The notes under the pieces: model-generated
What the model saw: the letters and a program-made list of their open reading frames with translations, nothing else
Told to the model about the DNA's origin: nothing
Database searches by the model: none
NCBI RefSeq assembly: GCF_049060325.1
Contig: NZ_JBMGPW010000003.1
Span: 1-64,000 of the forward strand
Source of the DNA: Vescimonas sanitatis
GTDB lineage: Bacteria > Bacillota > Clostridia > Oscillospirales > Oscillospiraceae
DNA length: 64,000 nucleotides
Reading direction: 5' to 3'
In this document: positions 25,188-32,955 of the stretch, in pieces
Numbering within the stretch: the stretch's first letter is position 1
Layout of the letters: each line of letters starts with the position of its first letter
Translations under genes and position numbers: made by a program

Positions 25188-26644
25188 GCCGTATGGCCAT
25201 CGTACATTTTGTGAACTACAAGCGGGGCACGCAGTCCCGCGCCGCCATGCGCGGCGTGATGCTCTACGTCATGCAGGAGAGGAAAACCGCATGGGAGGAT
25301 GGGCCGCTCATCAGCGGCATCAACTGCCAGCCCCAAAGCGTCTACGACGATTTCCTGAACACGAAGCTGCTCTACCACAAGGACGGCGGCGTGCTGTTCT
25401 ACCACATGGTGCAGAGCTTTCCGAAGGGCGCGGCGGTCGATCCCCGGCAGGCCCACGAAGCCGCGCGGCGGCTGGCGGAATACTTCGCCGGCTGCGAGGT
25501 GTTGGTCTGCACCCACGTAGACCGGGAGCACATCCACTCCCACTGCGTCATCAACTCCGTTAACTTTGAGACCGGCAAAAAGCTGCACATGGCAAAGGAA
25601 CAGATCCAGGAGCTGATGCGGCGCAACGATGCGATCTGTCTGGAAATGGGCCTGCCGGTCTTTGAGCCGACCACGCAGCAGGCCCGCGGCATGGGCGGCG
25701 CGGAGTATCATACAGCGCTGAAAGGCCAAAGCTGGAAGCTGCGGCTCATGAACGCCATCGACGAGTGCATGAAATATGCCGCCGACAAAGATGCGTTTAT
25801 TTCTCTGATGGAATCTGAGGGCTATCAGGTACGATGGGAAAGCGGACGCAAGTACATCACCTACACCACGCCGGAGGGCATGAGGTGCCGGGACAGTAAA
25901 TTACACGAAGAAAAGTATTGCAAGGAGGTCATGGAGCATGAATTCAGAGTACGAGCGGAGATTATCCACGGACGAGCTGAAGGCCCGCAACCGCGCCGAT
26001 GCGGAGAAGCCGAAAAATCTGCTGAGCAGCGCACCGCCGAGTACACCGACACAGCCGATGCACCCCATCGTGATCCAATGTCCGCTGCCGCAGGCTATGA
26101 GCAAGCTGACACAGCAGGCGGATGGAATAAACTGGGAGCTGGAGGAAATTCGGAATATGCTGCCGGAGTTGAAAACGCACACCGACCTGTCCGGGGTGCA
26201 GAGGTCGCTCACGGAGATGCAGAAATCGCTGACGGAGATGAACGAACTGCTGGAACGGGTTGGGAACCTGAGCGAGAAATATTCCTCCGAGTGGATCGAC
26301 TGGCTCCCGAACTTCAGCCTGCTGGTGGCCCTCAAGTGGATCATGCTGATGCTGATCCTTGGCACAGCGGCACTGGCGGGTTGGTATGGCGCGGCGGCGA
26401 TCCGCGGCCTGTTCCTCTGATGCCTGCCGTGGCCGGACTGGCTGTCGCGGGGACATTGATGGACGAGGATGAGGACGCCGAGGAAAAGCGGCGGCGCATG
26501 GAAGCGAAGATCGCCGCCGAAAACCTCGGTGCTGTGATCGGCTTCGCCGCAGGCGCAGCTCTGGCAATGAAAGGAAAATTGGATGAACAGGCTGCGCAAG
26601 AAGAACAGAAAAAGCAACAGCAGCAGACCATGGGAGGATTGTAA
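25184..26644 (+). CDS. Relaxase/mobilisation nuclease
   Basis: Cuts and carries the transferred DNA strand. The catalytic histidine motif HVDREHIHSHCVIN is at residues 111-124 and nearby tyrosines could be the DNA-attacking residue. GTG at 25184 overlaps the mobC stop; ATG at 25193 is possible. The frame stays open for 486 codons. From about residue 250 to 412 the sequence becomes Gly/Ala/Glu-rich and is fully overlapped in another frame by the gene at 25938. The last 74 residues again look like a normal protein with an acidic/basic helix. Either the long frame is one relaxase or it is a ~250-residue relaxase core followed by a separate small gene at 26420. Confidence 0.85.
   Translation: MSRMAIVHFVNYKRGTQSRAAMRGVMLYVMQERKTAWEDGPLISGINCQPQSVYDDFLNTKLLYHKDGGVLFYHMVQSFPKGAAVDPRQAHEAARRLAEYFAGCEVLVCTHVDREHIHSHCVINSVNFETGKKLHMAKEQIQELMRRNDAICLEMGLPVFEPTTQQARGMGGAEYHTALKGQSWKLRLMNAIDECMKYAADKDAFISLMESEGYQVRWESGRKYITYTTPEGMRCRDSKLHEEKYCKEVMEHEFRVRAEIIHGRAEGPQPRRCGEAEKSAEQRTAEYTDTADAPHRDPMSAAAGYEQADTAGGWNKLGAGGNSEYAAGVENAHRPVRGAEVAHGDAEIADGDERTAGTGWEPEREIFLRVDRLAPELQPAGGPQVDHADADPWHSGTGGLVWRGGDPRPVPLMPAVAGLAVAGTLMDEDEDAEEKRRRMEAKIAAENLGAVIGFAAGAALAMKGKLDEQAAQEEQKKQQQQTMGGL
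25938..26420 (+). CDS. Small coiled-coil/membrane protein nested inside the relaxase frame
   Basis: A 160-residue product read in a different frame within the relaxase gene. ATG follows AAGGAGG at a workable distance. The sequence looks genuine: a charged N-terminus, heptad-like helices in DLSGVQRSLTEMQKSLTEM and NELLERVGNLSEKY, and one strong hydrophobic segment near the C-terminus (about residues 128-153). The layout resembles MobB-like or membrane-tethered mobilisation proteins. Its TGA overlaps an ATG at 26420. Function not recognised. Confidence 0.6.
   Translation: MNSEYERRLSTDELKARNRADAEKPKNLLSSAPPSTPTQPMHPIVIQCPLPQAMSKLTQQADGINWELEEIRNMLPELKTHTDLSGVQRSLTEMQKSLTEMNELLERVGNLSEKYSSEWIDWLPNFSLLVALKWIMLMLILGTAALAGWYGAAAIRGLFL
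26420..26644 (+). CDS. Possible separate small protein at the relaxase 3' end
   Basis: ATG at 26420 overlaps the stop of the nested gene (TGATG) and shares the relaxase frame. The 74-residue product has an acidic/basic helix, DEDEDAEEKRRRMEAK, then a hydrophobic Ala/Gly stretch and a Gln/Lys-rich end. Stop-start overlap suggests coupled translation from the nested gene. It may instead be only the C-terminus of the relaxase. Confidence 0.3.
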   Translation: MPAVAGLAVAGTLMDEDEDAEEKRRRMEAKIAAENLGAVIGFAAGAALAMKGKLDEQAAQEEQKKQQQQTMGGL

Positions 26645-26646
26645 GA

Positions 26647-27855
26647 ATGGCAAGCATCAAGCAATTGGATGAGCGACGGTATAAGATCACCGTCAGCAAC
26701 GGCTACCGACCCAACGGCAAAAAAATCAGCAAGGCGAAGACCATCCAAGTCCCGCCCGGTGTCCCCAAGCGCGGCATCGGGCAGTATGTCGCCCACGCTG
26801 CCGAAGAGCTGGAGCGCAGCTTCAAGACTGGCTACGCCGAGGACGGCGAGATGACCTTTGAGGAATTCGCCTCCCGCTGGCTGAAGCGGCAGACGAAATA
26901 TGCCCCCAGCACCATCGCTGCATACCGCCGGATGCTGGAGGTGGTGTATCCCATGATCGGCGGCATCCGCCTCAATAAGCTCCGACCGATGGCACTGGAA
27001 AATATGCTCTCCGAGCTGCGCAAGCGCAAGCACCACGGAAAGCGCATCAACGAATCCACCGCGCAGCGATACCTCTCTGTGGTCTCCGCCGTACTCAGCG
27101 ACGCCAAGCGCAATGAGATCATCGAGAAGAATCCCGCGCGGATGTTAGACCTCCCCACACCGCAGCGCACGGTGCAGCGTATCCCCACGCGAAGCGAGGT
27201 GGAAAAGCTGCTGGACGCGCTGGCAAAGGAGCCGCGGAACTACCGCCTGTTCTATCTGCTCTCCATGTACACCGGCTGCCGCCGGGGCGAGCTGTGCGCT
27301 CTGCAATGGTCGGACTTCACCGCCACGCAAAATGGTCTCCTGCTCACCGTCAGCCGCTCCCGCAGCAGCGTTCCCGGCAAGGGCATCGTGGAAGGCAGCA
27401 CCAAAAACGGCAAGAGACGTGAAGTCTATCTCTCCTCCGATCTGCGCGGCATCCTCCTCGCCTACAAGCGCCGCAAGCAGATGGAGGCGGACAAGCAGCG
27501 CCGCAGGCTCAGCCCCCACCTCTTCACCGACGAGCAGGGGCAGCTCATCCACCCGGACACCTTCACCAAGCGGCTGCGGAAGATTTATGAATCCATCGGC
27601 TTTCCGCGGGAGTACCATCTCCACACCCTGCGCCATTACTTCGTGACATCACTGCTGCACTGCGGCGTGGACAAGCAAACGGTGGCAGATATTGTCGGCC
27701 ACGCTGATACAGGATTCTTAGAGCGCACCTACTGCCATCCACAGCAGAAACAGAAAGAACAGGCGGCAGCCTCCATGCGCACCATGCTCCGGTCGGACGG
27801 CAGTCCGATTTTTAATCTGGCTGCTGGTTGTTCCCAAAGACGGCACAGCGCCTGA
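26647..27855 (+). CDS. Tyrosine recombinase/integrase (first of two)
   Basis: A 402-residue site-specific recombinase. It has an N-terminal arm-binding part, a SAM-like core-binding domain from about residue 75, and a catalytic domain with Arg in TGCRRGELCALQW, HTLRHYFVTS (His and Arg), His in VGHAD and Tyr in ERTYCHPQ. All catalytic positions are present. ATG lies 2 nt after the relaxase stop, so it is co-expressed with the mobilisation genes. It should integrate and excise the element. Confidence 0.93.
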   Translation: MASIKQLDERRYKITVSNGYRPNGKKISKAKTIQVPPGVPKRGIGQYVAHAAEELERSFKTGYAEDGEMTFEEFASRWLKRQTKYAPSTIAAYRRMLEVVYPMIGGIRLNKLRPMALENMLSELRKRKHHGKRINESTAQRYLSVVSAVLSDAKRNEIIEKNPARMLDLPTPQRTVQRIPTRSEVEKLLDALAKEPRNYRLFYLLSMYTGCRRGELCALQWSDFTATQNGLLLTVSRSRSSVPGKGIVEGSTKNGKRREVYLSSDLRGILLAYKRRKQMEADKQRRRLSPHLFTDEQGQLIHPDTFTKRLRKIYESIGFPREYHLHTLRHYFVTSLLHCGVDKQTVADIVGHADTGFLERTYCHPQQKQKEQAAASMRTMLRSDGSPIFNLAAGCSQRRHSA

Positions 27856-27981
27856 TTGTCGCTTTCGTAGAAATTCGGTTTTCGGATAAATTACAGTAGC
27901 TTTGCCTATGCGCTTGCAGTATGTTGTGCTTGCAAAATCCACCTCAACTGTATTGAGGTCAAATGAAAGCGAGGTCATTTT

Positions 27982-29154
27982 ATGGCAAGCATCCGCAAGC
28001 GCGGCAGCAGCTATCTCATCGTAGTCTCCATGGGCTACGACTACAACGGAAACCGCATCAAGCCCCAGCAGAAAACCGTACACCCGCCGGAGGAACTGAC
28101 GCCCAAGCAGGTGGAAAAGTGGCTCAACGAACAGGCCGTCCTCTTTGAGCGGGAATGCCGCCACACGCCGCAGCCCGTCCAGCAGCTCACGCTGGCAAAA
28201 TACATCGACCTGTGGCTGGAGACGGTTGCACCCAGCAAGCTGGCAAAGTCCACCATCCGCCGCGACCGGCAGGACATCGAGCGCATCCTCCCGGCGCTGG
28301 GCCACTACAAGCTCACCGAGCTGCGGCCGGAGCACTTCCGGAATTTCTACGCCGAACTGCGAAAAGCTATCCGTCCCGACACAAAAAAGCCACTCTCCGA
28401 GTACACCATTGAGGGCGTGCACGCTACGCTGTGCAGCATCCTCTCTGATGCCGTGGAGAGTGGCTTTCTTTCGCATAATCCGGCGTGGCGCACCTACCGC
28501 TACGCCGGGCGCAAGTGCGAAAAGAAGATCGCGGACGAGGAAACGGCGCAGAAGATCATCGCCGCGCTGGAGGGCGAGAGCATCAAGTATGAGACCTACT
28601 TCAAGCTCATCATCGCCACAGGAATGCGGCGGGGTGAGTGCTGCGGTCTGAAGTGGTGCGACATTGGTTGGGAGCAGCGGTCCATCCACATCTGCCGCAA
28701 CGCGGTCAAGGTGACGGACGAGGAGATCTTCGTCAAGGAACCCAAGACCTGCGCGGGCAACCGCTATGTGTACTTCTCATCCGAAATGGAAAGTCTCCTG
28801 CGGGAGTACCGGCAGGAATGCGCATACATCACCGAGACCTACGATCAGCGGGAGCTGACCGCCGATGACTTCCTGTTCCGCCGTCAGGGAGCGCGGCTTC
28901 CCATGACGCCCACTACCTTCACCTACCGCTTCAAGCTGATCCTCAAGAAAAACGGCTTGCCGCAGGAACTGAACGTCCACTCCCTCCGGCACACCGCCGC
29001 CAGCCTGATGATTGCAGGCGGCACGGATGTGGCAACGGTGGCGGGCATTCTCGGCCACAGCCAGCCCTCCACCACGCTGGACATCTACACCCACGCCTTC
29101 GACAAGAACAAAAAGGCCGCCAGCGCGGAACTGCAAGGGATGCTGGAGATATGA
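27982..29154 (+). CDS. Tyrosine recombinase/integrase (second of two)
   Basis: A 390-residue integrase similar in layout to its upstream neighbour but clearly divergent. It begins MASIRKRGSSYLIVVSMGYD. The catalytic set is complete: TGMRRGECCGLKW, HSLRHTAASLM, LGHSQPSTT and DIYTHAF. The 126-base gap before it has a CCTCAA/TTGAGG hairpin and two GAGGTCA repeats. It is the last gene before tRNA-Arg, so it may be the enzyme that chose this site, or it may belong to a second nested element. Confidence 0.93.
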   Translation: MASIRKRGSSYLIVVSMGYDYNGNRIKPQQKTVHPPEELTPKQVEKWLNEQAVLFERECRHTPQPVQQLTLAKYIDLWLETVAPSKLAKSTIRRDRQDIERILPALGHYKLTELRPEHFRNFYAELRKAIRPDTKKPLSEYTIEGVHATLCSILSDAVESGFLSHNPAWRTYRYAGRKCEKKIADEETAQKIIAALEGESIKYETYFKLIIATGMRRGECCGLKWCDIGWEQRSIHICRNAVKVTDEEIFVKEPKTCAGNRYVYFSSEMESLLREYRQECAYITETYDQRELTADDFLFRRQGARLPMTPTTFTYRFKLILKKNGLPQELNVHSLRHTAASLMIAGGTDVATVAGILGHSQPSTTLDIYTHAFDKNKKAASAELQGMLEI

Positions 29155-29157
29155 CAT

Positions 29158-29228
29158 AGCGTAATAGCTTAGTTGGATCGCAAAATGTGCAGTAGTGGTC
29201 AAATCGGGTTTCAATTCTCCTAACTTTC
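29158..29228 (+). other. Degenerate tRNA-like sequence beyond the second integrase
   Basis: TAGCTTAGTTGGAT (29165-29178) looks like a tRNA D-arm, and TTCAA at 29210-29214 falls where the T-loop should be. Acceptor and T stems do not pair, so no working tRNA is encoded. It could be a decayed tRNA or an attachment-site remnant. Confidence 0.25.
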
Positions 29229-29235
29229 CGCATAT

Positions 29236-29271
29236 AAAAACCGTCTCAAGCGATATGTTTGAGACGGTTTT
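29236..29271 (-). terminator. Terminator of tRNA-Arg, usable in both directions
   Basis: AAAAACCGTCTCAA (29236-29249) pairs with TTGAGACGGTTTTT (29259-29272), giving T tracts on either strand immediately after the tRNA 3' end. Confidence 0.85.
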
Positions 29272-29348
29272 TGGTACGCCCGACTGGATTCGAACCAGCG
29301 GCCTTTAGAGTCGGAGTCTAACGCTCTATCCAACTGAGCTACGGGCGC
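29272..29348 (-). tRNA. tRNA-Arg (anticodon CCG)
   Basis: On the minus strand the sequence starts GCGCCCGTAGCTCAGTTGG, has the anticodon loop CTCCGAC (CCG), a T-arm with GGTTCGAATCC and a 3' end with CCA encoded. The acceptor stem pairs with one G-U at position 1-72. It marks the right side of the mobile element; tRNA 3' ends are usual integrase targets. Confidence 0.95.
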
Positions 29349-29428
29349 ATATTCTGTTTTATCAGCTTACAGCCCCATTACTATACCACCTTCCCGGCAC
29401 AAAGTAAAGAAAATTTTTTCTTCCGACT

Positions 29429-29469
29429 TTGTTAAAAAAGTTGACAACTTGACAGACTTGTTGTAGAAT
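29429..29469 (+). promoter_or_regulatory. rex promoter with a Rex-box-like operator
   Basis: TTGACA (29441-29446), 17 bp, TAGAAT (29464-29469). The -35 lies inside TTGTTAA-AAAAG-TTGACAA (29429-29447), close to the Rex consensus TTGTTAANNNNTTAACAA but with a 5-nt centre and one mismatch. This suggests self-repression by Rex. Confidence 0.6.
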
Positions 29470-29524
29470 AACCACAATACATCGAGCGCTGTGCGCCGCA
29501 TTCCACACAAAAGAAGGTTTTTCT

Positions 29525-30154
29525 ATGAAGAAGCAAAAAATCTCCGATGCTGTCATTCATCGTCTTCCCCGGTACTATCGGTATCTGGACGATCTGTACA
29601 ACAAAGGCGTGGTGCGTATCAGCTCCAACTCTCTGGGCGCCAAGATGGACATCACCGCCTCCCAGATCCGGCAGGACCTGAGCTGCTTTGGTGAGTTCGG
29701 CCAGCAGGGCTACGGCTACAATGTGGCCGAGCTGCGTGCGGAGATCGGCCACATCCTGGGTATAGACAGCGGCCACCGCATCATTGTGATCGGTGTGGGC
29801 CATCTGGGTCACGCCCTGCTGCAGAATTTTGATTTTGATAAGGTCGGTTTCCGGATCGACTCCGCCTTTGATGTCTCCCCCGCGCTGATCGGCACGGAGA
29901 TCCGCGGCGTCTCGGTCCACTCGATGGATGAGCTGGAGGAATATGTCGCCAACTATCACCCCAACGTGGCGGTCCTGACCGTCCCGCAGAATGTAGCCCA
30001 GCCGCTGGCGGACCGTCTGATCGGTCTGGGTGTGCGCGGCTTCTGGAATTTTACCAATGTGGAGCTCTCCACCAAGGAGGACGGCGTTTTCTTCGAGGAC
30101 ATCCACTTTGTGGACACCCTGCTGACGCTCAGCTATCGCATCTCGCAGCTCTGA
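29525..30154 (+). CDS. rex: Redox-sensing transcriptional repressor Rex
   Basis: Binds DNA when NAD+ is high and lets go when NADH rises, controlling fermentation and NADH-using genes. The 209-residue protein has a winged helix (LPRYYRYLDDLYNKGVVRIS, then SQIRQDLSCFGEFGQQGYGY), the Rossmann motif GVGHLGHALL and the C-terminal segment NFTNVEL. ATG follows AGAAGG. It is transcribed alone or with the Cys-rich micro-protein 78 bases downstream. Length and motifs are standard. Confidence 0.95.
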   Translation: MKKQKISDAVIHRLPRYYRYLDDLYNKGVVRISSNSLGAKMDITASQIRQDLSCFGEFGQQGYGYNVAELRAEIGHILGIDSGHRIIVIGVGHLGHALLQNFDFDKVGFRIDSAFDVSPALIGTEIRGVSVHSMDELEEYVANYHPNVAVLTVPQNVAQPLADRLIGLGVRGFWNFTNVELSTKEDGVFFEDIHFVDTLLTLSYRISQL

Positions 30155-30232
30155 GGCGCACACTTTACCGCAGCCGGCATACTATGAGAATGAGACCGAT
30201 GTGGCGGTCAAATTTTCATAGGAGGTTACGGT

Positions 30233-30379
30233 ATGTGTAATCAGAATTCCTGCTTTGGCGGCAGCAGCTGCTGCTGGATCATCATCGCCATCATCCTGCT
30301 GTTCCTGTTCTGCGGCAACGGCTGCGGCAATGGCTGCGGCTGCGGCGGCAATAACGGCGGCTGCGGGTGCAGCTGCTGA
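30233..30379 (+). CDS. 48-residue Cys/Gly-rich membrane micro-protein
   Basis: ATG follows AGGAGG with a 7-nt gap, and the frame is closed by a strong terminator. The product starts MCNQNSCFGGSSCCW, has a hydrophobic stretch WIIIAIILLFLF and ends in a Gly/Cys/Asn-rich tail with repeated CGNGC units; 11 of 48 residues are Cys. It resembles small Cys/Gly-rich sporulation or envelope proteins in general style, but I recognise no named family. Being next to rex raises the possibility of a redox or metal role, which is only a guess. Confidence 0.65.
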   Translation: MCNQNSCFGGSSCCWIIIAIILLFLFCGNGCGNGCGCGGNNGGCGCSC

Positions 30380-30398
30380 GGATCTACCGCGCATTACG

Positions 30399-30430
30399 CG
30401 TCCCCGCCGCAAGGCGGGGACGTCTTTTTT
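30399..30430 (+). terminator. Terminator after the Cys-rich micro-protein
   Basis: CGTCCCCGCC (30399-30408) pairs with GGCGGGGACG (30413-30422) across GCAA, followed by six T. Confidence 0.93.
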
Positions 30431-30512
30431 CGCAGGCCGCTCTGCGATACAACCAAACATCGATAAAAACAATGCGGACAAGCTCCGCTTTTGACCGAGA
30501 GGAGGCCCGATC

Positions 30513-31115
30513 ATGGATATTTCCCCCCTGCGCGGCTACTACGCGGCGCATACGCCCACGCTGATGGGTGAGAGAGGCGGCTCCGCCGTGCTGGTCCCCC
30601 TGGTCCGTCAGGACGGCGAATACTGCCTGCTGTACGAGATACGCTCCGCCAGCGTCCGGCAGCCGGGCGAGGTGTGCTTCCCCGGCGGCAAGCGCGAGGC
30701 GGGGGAAACGGCCATCCAGTGCGCCCTGCGGGAGACCTGGGAGGAGCTTGGCATCCCGGAAAGCGCCGTGACCGTTATCGGCGAAATGGACTTCATCCAC
30801 ATCCGTGCGGGCAGCCTGCTCCGGCCCGTGCTGGGTGAGGTGGACCCTGCGGCACTGGCAGCCATGCGCCCCGCGCCGGAGGAGGTAGCCGGCACCTTCC
30901 TGCTGCCCCTTCGGGAGTTGAAGGCGCATCCGCCGGAGGTCTACCTGTACCGGCAGCCAGTGGAGGCCCCGGATTTCCCCTATGCGGACGCCGGCGTCCC
31001 TGCGGACTACCCCTGGCGTCCCTGGCGGCTGGAGGTCCCGGTGTATCACGGCCTGCCTTACCACCTGTGGGGCATCACCGCCCGCATTACTATGGATCTG
31101 CTCGCACATCTGTAA
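30513..31115 (+). CDS. Nudix hydrolase, CoA pyrophosphatase type
   Basis: A 200-residue enzyme. The Nudix box starts GGKREAGETAIQ and continues REtWEELGI, with all Gx5Ex7REUxEExGU positions filled. The preceding EIRSASVRQPGEVCFPGG fits the NUDIX/CoA-pyrophosphatase signature, so it probably splits CoA or related dinucleotides into phosphopantetheine and 3',5'-ADP. ATG follows GAGGAGG. A strong shared terminator separates it from converging mntP. Confidence 0.88.
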   Translation: MDISPLRGYYAAHTPTLMGERGGSAVLVPLVRQDGEYCLLYEIRSASVRQPGEVCFPGGKREAGETAIQCALRETWEELGIPESAVTVIGEMDFIHIRAGSLLRPVLGEVDPAALAAMRPAPEEVAGTFLLPLRELKAHPPEVYLYRQPVEAPDFPYADAGVPADYPWRPWRLEVPVYHGLPYHLWGITARITMDLLAHL

Positions 31116-31155
31116 AAAGATCCCCCGGCGATATACATCGCCGGGGGATCTTTTT
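31114..31155. terminator. Bidirectional terminator between the Nudix gene and mntP
   Basis: An almost 19-bp perfect stem (31114-31132 with 31137-31155) with A and T runs at the ends serves both converging genes and overlaps the stop codons. Confidence 0.93.
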
Positions 31156-31732
31156 ACAGCACGCCAAAATGCTCCAGAATGATCTTCACACCTATCAGAA
31201 TCAGGATAGTGCCTCCCACGAATTCAGCCTTATTCTTGTACTTTGCGCCGAACACATTGCCCACATACACACCGCCCAGGGAGATCAGGAACGTGGTGCA
31301 GCCGATAAGACAGACGGCCATCCAGATGGACACAGACAGCTCCACCATGGAAAACGTGACGCCCACGGCCAGGGCGTCAATGCTGGTGGCCACGGCCAGC
31401 ACCAGCAGCTCCTTGTGCTTCACCTGCCCGTCGGAGGGCTGCTCGTCCTCCTCTTCCTCAGCGCGGCTCTCGCGAATCATATTCCCGCCGATCCATGCCA
31501 GCAGCACGAAGGCGATCCAGGGCGCGAACCGCGTCACATAATGGGCAAACTGTGAGCCCAGCAGCCAGCCCAGCGCGGGCATGACCGCCTGAAATACGCC
31601 GAAATACAGGGCGATGAGAAACGCGCTCCTCTTATGCACCTTGTCCGGCATGGCCAGTCCCTTGCATATCGCCACGGCAAAGGCATCCATACTCAAACCG
31701 ATGCCGATCAGGAATATCTCCAGCAATGTCAT
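31154..31732 (-). CDS. mntP: Manganese efflux pump MntP
   Basis: A 192-residue membrane protein that exports Mn2+. It starts MTLLEIFLIGIGLSMDAFAV, with the acidic residue in SMDAFA repeated in the second half as TSIDALAVG, the typical internal duplication of MntP. A charged acidic loop (AEEEEDEQPSDG) separates the halves. ATG at 31732 follows GAGGAG; an in-frame start at 31894 would lie inside sfsA. It lies 14 nt after sfsA, so the pair forms an operon. No manganese riboswitch is visible directly before it. Confidence 0.9.
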   Translation of the reverse strand: MTLLEIFLIGIGLSMDAFAVAICKGLAMPDKVHKRSAFLIALYFGVFQAVMPALGWLLGSQFAHYVTRFAPWIAFVLLAWIGGNMIRESRAEEEEDEQPSDGQVKHKELLVLAVATSIDALAVGVTFSMVELSVSIWMAVCLIGCTTFLISLGGVYVGNVFGAKYKNKAEFVGGTILILIGVKIILEHFGVL

Positions 31733-31745
31733 ACGGACACTCTCC

Positions 31746-32420
31746 TCACAAAACCACCGGCACAGGGTGATCGATATACATGGCGTCCGGCGCAACACGG
31801 CAGCTGTAAGCGGCAATGCTGACCCCCGCCTCGCGCGCCTGCCGCAGGGCCGCGCCGAATGCGGGATGTGTATCATCGTTGGGCGCAAAATCAACGACCT
31901 CCGCCATCTGGATGACGAAGAAGGCCGTAGCCCGGCAGCCCTGCTCCACAGCGCGTATCAATTCATGCACGTGCTTCACGCCCCGCTCCGTAGGCGCATC
32001 CGGGAAGCGGGCGTGGCCGCCCTGCTCCAGCGTGACCCCCTTGACCTCCACCAGGTGCAGCCCGTCGGGCCGCGTCAAGCAGAAATCAAGCCGCGACTCG
32101 CCAAAGCGAAACTCCGGCCGGATGCTCTCGGCCTGCGGGTCGAAGGTCCGTGCAAACTCCGCAAACGCCCGGTTCGGTGCCTGGGCGTCCATATTGATCA
32201 GTCTGCCGCCCTTATTCACCGCGACAAGATCGTAGGGTGTCCTACGCCCCGGCGTGACACCCGGCACCAGATACACCTCAGCCCCCGGTACCAGCAGTTC
32301 ACGACAGCGTCCGGTGTTCTTCACATGGCAGACCGTCTCGGCGCCGTCCAGTTCCACCAGCGCAATGAAGCGATTGGGGCGCGAGAGAAAGCGGCCCTGC
32401 ACCACATTTTCGTACCGCAT
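31746..32420 (-). CDS. sfsA: DNA/RNA nuclease SfsA
   Basis: A 224-residue protein named from a sugar-fermentation stimulation phenotype and now described as a nuclease family. The start RYENVVQGRFLSRPNRFIA, the segment HVKNTGRCREL and the PD-(D/E)XK-like stretch ESRLDFCL then LVEVKGVTLE are all present. ATG follows GGGGAGG. It is first in a two-gene operon with mntP and divergent from the decarboxylase operon. Confidence 0.92.
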   Translation of the reverse strand: MRYENVVQGRFLSRPNRFIALVELDGAETVCHVKNTGRCRELLVPGAEVYLVPGVTPGRRTPYDLVAVNKGGRLINMDAQAPNRAFAEFARTFDPQAESIRPEFRFGESRLDFCLTRPDGLHLVEVKGVTLEQGGHARFPDAPTERGVKHVHELIRAVEQGCRATAFFVIQMAEVVDFAPNDDTHPAFGAALRQAREAGVSIAAYSCRVAPDAMYIDHPVPVVL

Positions 32421-32592
32421 AGCCGCGCCTCCCCTGCTTTCGGAATAGAAATACAGTATAGCACAGACAATAGCGGATGGAAAGTATTTTCTTCCAAGGA
32501 AAGGTCGTTTCCCTGTGGTTTGTGTATTCCGTCAATGAACCAAAAAATTTTTTAGGACTTCTCACAATTTTGCAGTTTTAGCCGTTTTCGGA

Positions 32593-32621
32593 TTGCATTA
32601 CTACCAAATGTTTGGTACAAT
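32593..32621 (+). promoter_or_regulatory. Promoter of the decarboxylase operon with a palindromic operator
   Basis: TTGCAT (32593-32598), 17 bp, TACAAT (32616-32621). The palindrome TACCAAATGTTTGGTA (32602-32617, perfect 7-bp arms) lies between and touches the -10. A repressor there would block RNA polymerase. The regulator is not in the window. Confidence 0.7.
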
Positions 32622-32659
32622 GTGGGTAATCTATATTAGTATGGGAGGAGATCCAAACC

Positions 32660-32935
32660 ATGCCTGAATATTCCAACCTGTTCGTCGTGCTGATGGGCCT
32701 GGGAACGGTGTTTGCCGGGCTGCTGTGCATCATACTGCTGGTCACACTGATGAGCTGGGTATGCGCCCGCACCTCCGCGCCCAAGACCGTGCCCCAGATG
32801 CCGGCGGCTCCCGCCGCCATGCCCGCACCCGGCGCCGTCACCCCCGCGATGATGGCCGCCGTAGCCGCTGCCATCGCCGAGGACATGGGGACCGATGTCT
32901 CCGCCATCCGTATCGTATCCATGAAGAAAGTGTAA
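32660..32935 (+). CDS. oadG: Sodium pump decarboxylase gamma subunit (OadG-like)
   Basis: A 91-residue protein with one N-terminal membrane helix (residues about 8-33), a Pro/Ala-rich linker and a short C-terminal helix. OadG anchors and assembles the oxaloacetate decarboxylase complex. ATG follows GGGAGGAG. It leads a four-gene operon. Small, low-complexity subunits are poorly conserved, so the call rests mainly on topology and position. Confidence 0.82.
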   Translation: MPEYSNLFVVLMGLGTVFAGLLCIILLVTLMSWVCARTSAPKTVPQMPAAPAAMPAPGAVTPAMMAAVAAAIAEDMGTDVSAIRIVSMKKV

Positions 32936-32955
32936 TGTGTGAGGAGGATTTCACC

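Noticed and set aside
29158..29228. A working tRNA on the plus strand
   Set aside because: The D-arm and T-loop positions fit, but acceptor and T stems do not pair and no anticodon stem is credible.
31733..31745. yybP-ykoY manganese riboswitch before mntP
   Set aside because: Only 13 bases separate mntP from sfsA, leaving no room for the aptamer.
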